From positions 1 through 5,663 of the forward strand of contig QQUD01000678.1 of NCBI GenBank assembly GCA_008501785.1: a DNA stretch of 5,663 nucleotides. Reading direction: 5' to 3'. Each line of letters starts with the position of its first letter. Within the stretch, counting starts at the first letter, position 1. Both the position numbers and the translations under genes were made by a program. This document shows, piece by piece, positions 1 through 5,663 of this stretch. The DNA comes from Chloroflexota bacterium. GTDB taxonomy: Bacteria; Chloroflexota; Anaerolineae; Promineifilales; Promineifilaceae. The notes under the pieces were generated by a model that had not been told where the DNA came from, did not search any database, and saw only the letters and a list, made by a program, of their open reading frames with translations.

Positions 1-1
1 A

Positions 2-3000
2 GCCGATTTGGCAATTGCGAAAATTGCTGACCCTGACCCCGCCATTGCTGGAACCAGCATGACTTACACTATCGTGATGACGAATCAAGGTACGGTAACT
101 GCCACAAATGTTGTCTTATCAGACACATTGCCAGCCAGTACTACGCTGCAACTGGTTGATCAGACAGATGATAGCAACGATCCTAATGGGTTTGGCGGTG
201 GAACATCATCAAACATCATTTGGGTAGACCCAAAACCGGCTAATACGGACGATGATGAATACTTGACATTGGCTAGTCCACTGTTGGCAACGGGGGTGTT
301 TACCTCGCGCATACTAGATGCAAAAAGTGTGCTGCCGTGGGAGTCGATGGCGTGGACGCCGCGCTGGCCTTCTTGGAAGGAACTGCCAGACAATGGGCAA
401 GCTGAAACGGCTTACAGCTTGCGCAATGTGAACATGGTGGGCAATCAAGTGCTGCTCCATTTGAATGAAGCCAACGGTGCGACCACCTTTGCTGACACTT
501 CTGGGTTGAGTAATGATGTAACCTGTCCGGCGGCAGTGGGTGAAAGCTGCCCAACAGCGGGGGGCAACGGCCGTTTCAATCAGTCGCTCACTTTTGATGG
601 CGTAGACAATACGGCCGTTATATCCGACAGCGTAGACCCCAACCGGTATGCGATTGAACTGTGGGTGAAACCTGCGGTTGTAACTGACACCAGCTTTATT
701 TTACGCACAGACAGTGTGAGTGGAACGGCTGGCACTGTTTCGCATTTATTGGGGATGGAAAACGGCCGTTTTCTGCACAGGGTCAATGATGGCAGCGACC
801 ACGCCATTACCAGCACAGCCACAATTACCGCTGGCAACTGGTATCATATCGTTGGTGTCGCTGAAAGTGGTGGTGAAATCAAGCTTTTTGTGAATGGCGT
901 GGAAGAGGCGCGGCTGGCAGGCGTTGGTACGCTGTGGACAGGTGGGGATCAGTACAGACTTGGTTCAAGTTTTGGCGCTGGCACAACTTATTTTAATGGT
1001 GACATTGATGAAGTAGCTGTTTACACGCGTACGCTTTCCACCAGTGAAATTCGAGATCATTACCTGCGTGGCGCAGCACAGTTGAGCTTCCAGGTTCGCT
1101 CTTGCGACGACGCGCTGTGTGCGGGTGAAAGCTTTGTGGGGCCTGGTGGAACCAATCTCGCTGTTTACTCTGAACAGAGCAACACTAGCTTGGGGCTGCC
1201 ATCGGTGACGCTGGCCGATTCGCCTGACAATCGCTATTTTCAGTATCGCGCTATTTTAGATACTGAAGATACAGTCTATGCGCCTGAGTTGGCGTATGTA
1301 CAAATTGGTCCGAATCATTATGCCATTGATGCTAGCCAGGGAAGCTGTACGGCAACAAGTGCATCTGCTTTTACTTGTACCCTTGGTTCGTTAGCCGAAA
1401 GTGAGGTTGCGTCAGTGACCACGCAAGTGCATATTCACCCATCGATGTTGGGTGTGATGACGAATACGGCCGTAATCACCACGACTTCACCAGATGCTGA
1501 ACCAGCAAATAACAGCACTTTTGTCACCACGACAGTCGAAGCCATTTCTGATCTGAGCGTGAGCAAATATGACGTAGAAGACCCGGTAAACAGCGGTGAC
1601 GTGATTACCTACAATGTCAATATTCACAATTATGGCCCCAGCAGTGCGCGCAACATCACCATCACGGATACGCTGCCATTCGGTGGTTCGGTCATCACCA
1701 ACACCTGGCCATTGCTTGAGCCGGGAAACTATTGGTCAGCGCTTGAAATTACTTACACGACACCCATTTCCAATGAAGTGCTGACAAACACGGTCACGAT
1801 TACATCAACAACACCTGATTCAGACTCAACGAACAACCTGGACACGGAAGAGACGCTGGTGACTCCTCTGGCCGATTTGACCATTGAGAAGTTTGCCAAT
1901 CCTGATCCGGTTGATCCGGGCGAAACCTTAACTTACACGGTGTTGGTGACAAATACTGGTCCCGTGACGGCAACCGGCGTGATTGTGACAGATACGCTGC
2001 TTTCAGGTTTGACAGGTGCTGGTTTTGGCACCAAGTGGATGTGTAATGCGCCAAACACGACGTTGAACTGTAGTTTAGGAACAGATTTGGGGCCGACGGA
2101 TGCAGCAACCCTGTACATTACCGTGACAGCACCCGTTAGCGGGCTTTTGTCTAACAAAGCAGTGGTAACGGCTGATCAAGTTGATCCAAACCCTGATGAT
2201 AATCGTGTATATGCGTATGCGTATGTGCGCCGGGTTGCCGACCTGGAGATTAGCAAAACTGATACGCCAGACCCGGTTGCGGTCGGTGCGCCGCTAACAT
2301 ACACGATTACCGTGACGAACAATGGTCCCGTTGCGGCTGGTGCATTGACAACATCTGTATCACTGGTGAATGATAAATCGATCAATATTCCGATTGAGGG
2401 TCAAGCGAACCCGTATGGGTCGAAGATACACCTTTCTAGTGTTGAAGGATTGATTCAAAATATCACGGTGACGCTGCCGTTAACGCACACGTATCCTGCT
2501 GATGTGAATGTGCTGTTGGTTGGACCTGGTGGTCAAAATGTGGTGCTGATGGCAAATGCAGGTGGCGGGACCGATGTTGGCGATTCTCTCGTTTTTAATG
2601 ATGATGGGATAAATATGCCGTTGAGTGGTTTACTAAACTCAGCACAAGCCTACCGCCCTACGAATTATGGCATGAGCAGCGATTTCCCTGGGCCAGCACC
2701 GGCTGGGCCGTATGGTGGCAGTTTGGCGAGCCTTTACAATACCAGTCCGAATGGGTTGTGGAAATTGTTTGTATACGACACGGTTGGTTCGGATGCAGGT
2801 GTGATTGCGGGTGGCTGGTCGTTGGATATTACGGCCGTGACCACCGACACTGTTACCGTTATCGACACCCCTGACACAGCCATTTCTGGGCTAAACATGA
2901 GCACGCTGTTTAGTGGATGGACGTGTGATACCAGTAATGCCACTTGCGAGACGACGCAGCTGCCGATGGGTGTGCCGGTTGCGTTTATGGTAACGGCCGT

Positions 3001-3646
3001 TGCGCCCACCGCTAACGGCACAATTGTGAATACGGCAACCATCACATCGACACTGTTTGATCCTGATTTGATGAATAATGAAGCGATTGAGAACACTACC
3101 GTGACCGGGGCGACCTCAACACTTTATCTGCCTGCTATCTTCAACAATTTCAGTGCGACGCCGGATTTAGTGGTTCGCAGCATCACCGCAGCCACGAATA
3201 ATGTGCAGGTGGTCATTGAAAATCAAGGTAGTGGGCTTGTGACAGAAGAGTTCTGGGTAGATGTGTATTTTAACCCGGTACCACCACCGTCAGGACCGAA
3301 TCAGACGATTGACACGTTGGGTGTTGAAGGCGTAATTTGGGGTGTAACCAGTTCCGCATTGCCGCTGAAACCAGGCGAGACTTTAACGTTAACGGTAGGT
3401 GATTTGTATTATGATGCAAACGGCAGCAATTTTAGCGGTACGATCATGGTTGGTACGGAAATCTATGCACAGGTCGATTCTGCCAATGCCGCCACCACGT
3501 ATGGCGCGGTTTTGGAAACGCATGAACTATATCCAGATGTTTACAACAATATTGAGCATATCACTTTTACTGGCTCGCCGTTGTGGATTTTGCCGAATTT
3601 GAGGGTTGATTTGGCCCTGAAGATTAATTTACCGAAACGGCCGTAA
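2..3646 (+). CDS. Large secreted DUF11 / LamG / P-domain / CARDB-like surface protein, 5'-truncated
   Basis: The frame is open from the left edge, so the true start is outside the window. The TTG at 8 is not a start, because the preceding codons (Ala-Asp) complete the usual ADLAIAK opening of a DUF11 unit. Numbering from that TTG as residue 1, the order is: DUF11 unit 1, N-half (1-50); beta-sandwich segment with FTSRILDA and WESMAW (about 96-140); LamG/ConA-like domain (about 150-353); rest of the sandwich with LSFQVRS and RYFQYRAIL (about 358-434); DUF11 unit 1, C-half (438-512); DUF11 unit 2 (514-617); DUF11 unit 3 (622-740); DUF11 unit 4 (744-778 and 944-1033) split by a P-domain (about 780-943); the linker LYLPAIFNN (1039-1047); and a CARDB-like module (about 1052-1187) with EFWVDVYFNP and YAQVDSAN. 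No catalytic domain, membrane helix, LPxTG or other anchor is visible. Such proteins are extracellular in known families. An adhesive, glycan-binding or structural role is inference. The gene converges on a glycosyltransferase gene, so no operon link is implied. The architecture is secure; the function is unknown. Confidence 0.93.
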   Translation, partial: ADLAIAKIADPDPAIAGTSMTYTIVMTNQGTVTATNVVLSDTLPASTTLQLVDQTDDSNDPNGFGGGTSSNIIWVDPKPANTDDDEYLTLASPLLATGVFTSRILDAKSVLPWESMAWTPRWPSWKELPDNGQAETAYSLRNVNMVGNQVLLHLNEANGATTFADTSGLSNDVTCPAAVGESCPTAGGNGRFNQSLTFDGVDNTAVISDSVDPNRYAIELWVKPAVVTDTSFILRTDSVSGTAGTVSHLLGMENGRFLHRVNDGSDHAITSTATITAGNWYHIVGVAESGGEIKLFVNGVEEARLAGVGTLWTGGDQYRLGSSFGAGTTYFNGDIDEVAVYTRTLSTSEIRDHYLRGAAQLSFQVRSCDDALCAGESFVGPGGTNLAVYSEQSNTSLGLPSVTLADSPDNRYFQYRAILDTEDTVYAPELAYVQIGPNHYAIDASQGSCTATSASAFTCTLGSLAESEVASVTTQVHIHPSMLGVMTNTAVITTTSPDAEPANNSTFVTTTVEAISDLSVSKYDVEDPVNSGDVITYNVNIHNYGPSSARNITITDTLPFGGSVITNTWPLLEPGNYWSALEITYTTPISNEVLTNTVTITSTTPDSDSTNNLDTEETLVTPLADLTIEKFANPDPVDPGETLTYTVLVTNTGPVTATGVIVTDTLLSGLTGAGFGTKWMCNAPNTTLNCSLGTDLGPTDAATLYITVTAPVSGLLSNKAVVTADQVDPNPDDNRVYAYAYVRRVADLEISKTDTPDPVAVGAPLTYTITVTNNGPVAAGALTTSVSLVNDKSINIPIEGQANPYGSKIHLSSVEGLIQNITVTLPLTHTYPADVNVLLVGPGGQNVVLMANAGGGTDVGDSLVFNDDGINMPLSGLLNSAQAYRPTNYGMSSDFPGPAPAGPYGGSLASLYNTSPNGLWKLFVYDTVGSDAGVIAGGWSLDITAVTTDTVTVIDTPDTAISGLNMSTLFSGWTCDTSNATCETTQLPMGVPVAFMVTAVAPTANGTIVNTATITSTLFDPDLMNNEAIENTTVTGATSTLYLPAIFNNFSATPDLVVRSITAATNNVQVVIENQGSGLVTEEFWVDVYFNPVPPPSGPNQTIDTLGVEGVIWGVTSSALPLKPGETLTLTVGDLYYDANGSNFSGTIMVGTEIYAQVDSANAATTYGAVLETHELYPDVYNNIEHITFTGSPLWILPNLRVDLALKINLPKRP
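455..1066 (+). other. LamG / concanavalin A-like domain inside the large surface protein
   Basis: This roughly 204-residue segment has the strand order of the LamG-like jelly roll (Laminin_G_3 type). The recognisable pieces are LHLNEANGATTFADTSG at the start, SLTFDGVDNTAVI, YAIELWVKP, the NWYHIVGVAE strand, KLFVNGVEE, and the closing GDIDEVAVYTRTLSTSEI. These domains usually bind carbohydrate or another protein ligand through edge loops with a calcium ion. No ligand can be read from this copy. Sequence typical of another beta-sandwich domain flanks it on both sides (300-430 and 1080-1310), which suggests that it is inserted into that domain. Confidence 0.85.
2345..2836 (+). other. P-domain (proprotein convertase P / Homo B-like) inside DUF11 unit 4
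   Basis: The segment carries the P-domain pattern. It has a strand with INIPIEGQANPYGSKIHLS, then ITVTLPLTHTYPADVNVLLVGPGGQNVVLM, corresponding to the family's 'L.H.....L...L.sP.Gt...L' region. Further on are GGSLASLYNTSPNGLWKLFVYD and GVIAGGWSLDI, corresponding to 'GtW.L.v.D....d.G.l..W.L.i'. In subtilases and many bacterial surface proteins this domain is a stabilising or targeting beta-barrel. No protease domain is visible in the part of the protein shown, so here it is a stand-alone module. The DUF11 sequence resumes immediately after it with DTVTVIDTP. Confidence 0.8.
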
Positions 3647-3656
3647 CATCATATAT

Positions 3657-3706
3657 GGGAGATTTGGAGATTGGCGATTGGCAAAATCTCCCAATCTCCC
3701 AATCTC
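3657..3706. repeat. Inverted tandem-octamer intergenic element (AATCTCCC type)
   Basis: The right half (3685-3706) is 2.75 exact tandem copies of AATCTCCC. The left half (3657-3681) is a degenerate run of the complementary unit: GGGAGATT, TGGAGATT, then GGCGATTGG. The repetition is more regular than a simple terminator stem needs. The element may therefore be a small mobile or slippage-derived intergenic repeat that also serves as a terminator. Whether it occurs elsewhere in the genome cannot be seen here. Confidence 0.5.
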
Positions 3707-3713
3707 TATTTTT
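3659..3713 (+). terminator. Probable intrinsic terminator of the large surface-protein gene
   Basis: Left arm 3659-3674 pairs with right arm 3691-3706 over 16 positions with one mismatch (T3665 against C3700). The loop is 16 nt, and TATTTTT follows at 3707-3713. The stem is only half G+C, so strength is uncertain. It starts 13 bp after the TAA of the + gene. The right arm just touches the TAG of the convergent glycosyltransferase gene. No T-run follows the hairpin on the minus strand, so I call it for the + strand only. Confidence 0.6.
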
Positions 3714-4707
3714 CTACAACGGCGGCTGTGAAGTTTGCCTTCTCTTGAATCGTGTAAATAGGCTTCTTTTGGGTTTCGTAATAGGTGCGTACAGTGAGTT
3801 CGGCGATGAGACCCATGACAAAGAATTGTGTGCCCAGGATGACAAGGAGGATGGAGAGGAGGAGTAACGGCCGTTCCGACAACCGCACCGAATGAAATCC
3901 AGCCATTCCGCCCGTAATGCCCGCCAATAATTTCCACCCACCTAAATATAGCCCAACTAAGCCACCCGGCACCCCAAACAACCATCCCAGCGTGCCAAAC
4001 AAGCGCATTGGTCGGTCGAAGAATCGTTGCAGGAAAAGCACCGTCATCAGGTCTAATATAACGCGAATCGTACGTGAGATGCCATATTTTGAAGTGCCTG
4101 CCACACGGGGACGGTGGTCAACGGGTACTTCGTCCATTGTAAAACCACCAAAGCTGATCATTTCTGGAATAAAGCGGTGCATTTCACCATAAAGATGCAA
4201 TTCACGTACCACCTCAGCCCGAAAGATGCGCAATGAACAGCCCCGATCTCGTAAAGGCACATTCGTCAATTTTGCAATCAATCGGTTTGCAATAAACGAT
4301 GGTACCTTACGCATTAAAAAAGCATCTTGGCGATTTTCACGCCATCCATTCACCACGTCATGCCCTTCTTCTAGTTTGGCAATCAGCTTGGGCAAATCGG
4401 CGGGGTTGTTTTGTCGGTCAGCATCCATTGTGGAAATGTAGCGACCCCGAGCATGGTCAAATCCGGCGGCAAAACCGGCCGTTTGCCCATGGTTGCGGCG
4501 AAAGCGAACATACATGAAGCGAGAATCTTCCTGATGCAGCGTTTGCATCAGTTCAAAGCTACCATCGCTGCTGCCGTCATCAATAAAAATGACTTCGTAG
4601 GTGATGGGTTCGTTGGCTAAAGCGGCTGTTATTTCTTCGGATAACGGCCGTAAATTTTCAACTTCATTATAAACAGGGACAACAATCGATAAATCTAATT
4701 CATACAT
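3706..4707 (-). CDS. GT2 polyprenyl-phosphate glycosyltransferase (DPM1/GtrB/ArnC-like) with two C-terminal membrane helices
   Basis: Intact protein of 333 residues. The GT-A nucleotide-sugar domain opens with LSIVVPVYNE (6-15). It carries FIDDGSSD (41-48), the NHGQTAGFAAG region (72-82), and the metal-binding DxD as MDADRQNNP (94-102), where relatives usually have DADLQ. It continues with GWRENRQD (121-128), RDRGCSLR (153-160), EMHRFIPEM (175-183), and HRPR plus GTSKYG (198-209). Two hydrophobic segments follow (about 236-257 and 281-304), giving the common soluble-domain-plus-two-helix form. Family members move a sugar from a nucleotide donor to undecaprenyl- or dolichyl-type phosphate at the cytoplasmic face. 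The sugar cannot be told from sequence. The ATG at 4707 fits the family N-terminus, but no Shine-Dalgarno motif is evident before it. It lies 30 bp downstream of the flippase-like gene, probably in one transcript. The stop is TAG. Confidence 0.93.
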   Translation of the reverse strand: MYELDLSIVVPVYNEVENLRPLSEEITAALANEPITYEVIFIDDGSSDGSFELMQTLHQEDSRFMYVRFRRNHGQTAGFAAGFDHARGRYISTMDADRQNNPADLPKLIAKLEEGHDVVNGWRENRQDAFLMRKVPSFIANRLIAKLTNVPLRDRGCSLRIFRAEVVRELHLYGEMHRFIPEMISFGGFTMDEVPVDHRPRVAGTSKYGISRTIRVILDLMTVLFLQRFFDRPMRLFGTLGWLFGVPGGLVGLYLGGWKLLAGITGGMAGFHSVRLSERPLLLLSILLVILGTQFFVMGLIAELTVRTYYETQKKPIYTIQEKANFTAAVVEK

Positions 4708-4737
4708 GGGGGCAACCAGTTTTTGTTGGGATAAGCT

Positions 4738-5364
4738 TTATAAGTTTTCTGTACTCGGTGTTTTGGTGGCAGACAGCAGGCTGCGTCCACCATATAAAAT
4801 GCCACCAACTAACCCTGCGGTAAAGCGCACAAAGTAAAAAGCGAGTGACATGGCAATTGCGGTAGTCGGTTCGACGCCAACCGGTACAAAAAGTGCGGAA
4901 TAGACACCTTCGCGTACACCAAGGCCATTAAATGAAATTGGCAGCAAATTGATGATGGATATGATGGGCACAAATAGGGAGAATATAGCTATCGGCAAAT
5001 TGACACCTAAAGCTCGTGCGATTGAATATTGAATAATGATGAGGATCAGAGTAAAAGGTAAGCTGGTCAGCAACGACCGTCCAATCGCTTTCAATGGATA
5101 GCGTTGTACGGTTTCAGCCAGTTCTTCAACTTTATTAAATTTAGGAATTTTTTTGATTTTCGGAATGCGTTTTGTGAACCAATCAACCGGATTGAGCCAC
5201 CGTAATATTGCAAACGATCCGGGAATGCCGATGCCAAGGAGAAAAATAGCTACCCAAAGTGCGGTTGGCAGCTCAATATTTGTTGTATGGCTGATGGCAT
5301 TCCAAATCAGGGCGACTAACGCAATAAGCGCTGAGCCAAGTAATCCGGTTAGCCGATCCATCAC
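4738..5364 (-). CDS. C-terminal open portion of the flippase-like gene (only possible re-initiated product)
   Basis: This is the longest stretch of the interrupted gene that has a start codon: GTG at 5364 or ATG at 5361, giving 208 or 207 residues. It keeps several hydrophobic helices and the LPISFNGLGVREG signature. It would lack the RAYRW helix and the NNFIPSG-GGDVVK signature, both well conserved in the family. Neither codon is likely to be the original start, because clear homology continues upstream without a break to the stop at 5518-5520 and beyond. An automatic gene caller would probably report this piece as the gene. I regard it as a fragment. The stop codon is TAA. Confidence 0.45.
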   Translation of the reverse strand: MMDRLTGLLGSALIALVALIWNAISHTTNIELPTALWVAIFLLGIGIPGSFAILRWLNPVDWFTKRIPKIKKIPKFNKVEELAETVQRYPLKAIGRSLLTSLPFTLILIIIQYSIARALGVNLPIAIFSLFVPIISIINLLPISFNGLGVREGVYSALFVPVGVEPTTAIAMSLAFYFVRFTAGLVGGILYGGRSLLSATKTPSTENL

Positions 5365-5663
5365 AACAGAGCTGAGTGCTTCTGTCCCTTTGCCATAGGT
5401 TTGTCGTAAGCTGACTACTTTAACAACATCCCCACCAAAACCAGATGGAATAAAGTTGTTGGCAAAGAAGCCAACAAAATATAAGTAGACTAGATAAAGA
5501 AATGAGGAGCGTTCGTTTCATGTGTGCAGCAAAATGTACCAGCGGTAGGCGCGGATCACGAGATTGAGCATGAAGAGGAAAAAGGCTGGTAAGTACCAGG
5601 TCCAGTTAATGCTGGCAATGACTGCCAATACATCACCAGGGCCAACACGCCCGACTAGATAGC
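4738..5663 (-). pseudogene. UPF0104 / LPG-synthase-TM ('flippase-like') membrane protein, interrupted by an in-frame TGA and cut by the window edge
   Basis: Read from the right edge, the frame gives 47 residues containing LVIRAYRWYILL, which matches the family's N-terminal 'RalRW..LL' helix. A TGA follows at 5520-5518. Then come 51 more residues in the same frame with FVGFFANNFIPSGFGGDVVK, the family's 'FFNNFLPs..GGDvvR' signature. After that are 208 residues with a DRLTGLLG helix and LPISFNGLGVREG, the C-terminal signature. In total 306 residues plus the stop are visible; full-length members run to somewhat over 300, so only a short N-terminus is missing. Homology is continuous on both sides without a frame change, so a single substitution (for example TTA to TGA) explains it. 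Members are polytopic membrane proteins, related to the lipid-translocating half of MprF and often encoded beside GT2 enzymes. The ortholog's role here in moving or modifying lipid-linked sugars is inference. A sequencing error is a real alternative to a true pseudogene. Confidence 0.8.

Larger units (their letters stand above)
2..3106 (+). repeat. Four DUF11 (Ig-like beta-sandwich) protein repeats, two of them interrupted
   Basis: The units lie at nucleotides about 2-157 plus 1319-1543 (unit 1, split), 1547-1858 (unit 2), 1871-2227 (unit 3), and 2237-2341 plus 2837-3106 (unit 4, split). Each opens with a variant of [S/A]DLxIxKxxxPDPVxxG followed by [L/I]TYTVxVTNxGP. Each ends with TNTVTITST-like and D(P)xxxNN strands. 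Unit 2 is short: it goes from TITDTLP almost directly to the ITYTTP strand and lacks the WxCx...CxLG segment that unit 3 has complete (KWMCN and NCSLG). The units are diverged at DNA level, so this is an old protein-level repeat and not a recent DNA duplication. Confidence 0.85.
567..4651. repeat. Dispersed palindromic octamer ACGGCCGT, nine exact copies
   Basis: Exact copies start at 567, 611, 762, 1466, 2831, 2993, 3637, 3867 and 4644. Four extend to AACGGCCGTT (566, 761, 2992, 3866), one extends to TACGGCCGTA (1465), and the copy at 762 sits in a perfect 14-mer palindrome at 759-772. The flanking bases are A or T in 17 of 18 cases. CGGCCG occurs only once outside this octamer (4476-4481, within CCGGCCGT). 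In protein the copies read Asn-Gly-Arg (2), Thr-Ala-Val (4) or Arg-Pro (3), so they use all three codon phases and two unrelated genes. That makes a DNA-level cause likely. The function is unknown; HIP1 of cyanobacteria is the nearest analogy I know. Confidence 0.85.

Noticed and set aside
8..10. TTG at 8 as the start of the large + strand gene
   Set aside because: It lies inside the conserved first strand of a DUF11 unit, and the upstream codons Ala-Asp belong to the same motif. There is no room for the signal peptide expected of this protein.
2211..2228. Short ATGCGT tandem run encoding YAYAYV
   Set aside because: There are only two exact hexamers and one diverged copy. It lies in the last strand of DUF11 unit 3 and is too short to call a variable repeat.
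300..3096. Several 70-120-codon minus-strand frames opposite the surface-protein gene
   Set aside because: They are shadows of the + strand gene, with no domain likeness, no ribosome binding sites and no promoter context.
3655..3867. 70-codon + strand reading frame starting in the convergent gap
   Set aside because: Its first part translates the octamer hairpin (LEIGDW type) and the rest is antisense to the end of the glycosyltransferase gene. It has no family resemblance.
4475..4482. CCGGCCGT as a tenth copy of the octamer repeat
   Set aside because: It has one mismatch to ACGGCCGT, so it is left out of the exact count. It may be a decayed copy.
5518..5520. TGA read as a sense codon (genetic code change or selenocysteine)
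   Set aside because: The surface-protein gene and the glycosyltransferase together have more than 1,500 codons without one in-frame TGA, and all their tryptophans are TGG. No selenocysteine-type context or hairpin is apparent after the stop.
1..5663. CRISPR array, insertion sequence, tRNA/rRNA gene or phage attachment site
   Set aside because: No spaced direct repeats, transposase motifs, terminal inverted repeats, cloverleaf or rRNA-like stretches were seen in the reading.

Overview
The window holds two convergent transcription units from what looks like a chromosome of the Chloroflexota, probably Anaerolineae. This assignment is an inference from protein style: tandem DUF11 repeats joined to a LamG domain, a P-domain, the linker LYLPAIFNN and a CARDB-like tail. 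No taxonomic marker is present.

Positions 2-3646 (+) encode the C-terminal 1,214 residues of a very large secreted or surface protein whose start lies off the left edge. It is a DUF11 beta-sandwich scaffold. Two of its four DUF11 units appear to be split by inserted domains. The first carries a Chloroflexi-type beta-sandwich that itself contains a LamG domain. The fourth carries a proprotein-convertase P-like domain.

Positions 3647-3705 are a short convergent gap. It holds an imperfect 16-bp hairpin made of inverted AATCTCCC-type octamers followed by TATTTTT, which is a plausible terminator for the + gene and possibly a copy of a dispersed intergenic repeat.

Positions 3706-4707 (-) encode an intact GT2 polyprenyl-phosphate glycosyltransferase with two C-terminal membrane helices. 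Upstream of it, positions 4738-5663 (-) encode a UPF0104 / LPG-synthase-TM-like ('flippase-like') integral membrane protein. Its reading frame runs to the right edge but is broken by one in-frame TGA at 5518-5520. Both sides of the stop match the family, so this is a point nonsense mutation or a sequence error. The two genes are 30 bp apart and probably form an operon for a lipid-linked sugar or envelope polymer.

The most unusual signal is at DNA level. The palindromic octamer ACGGCCGT occurs nine times between 567 and 4651, where about 0.09 would be expected by chance. It falls in all three codon phases and in both transcription units, like a HIP1-type genome-wide repeat. I see no defence system, CRISPR array, insertion sequence, RNA gene or clearly undescribed multi-gene system.
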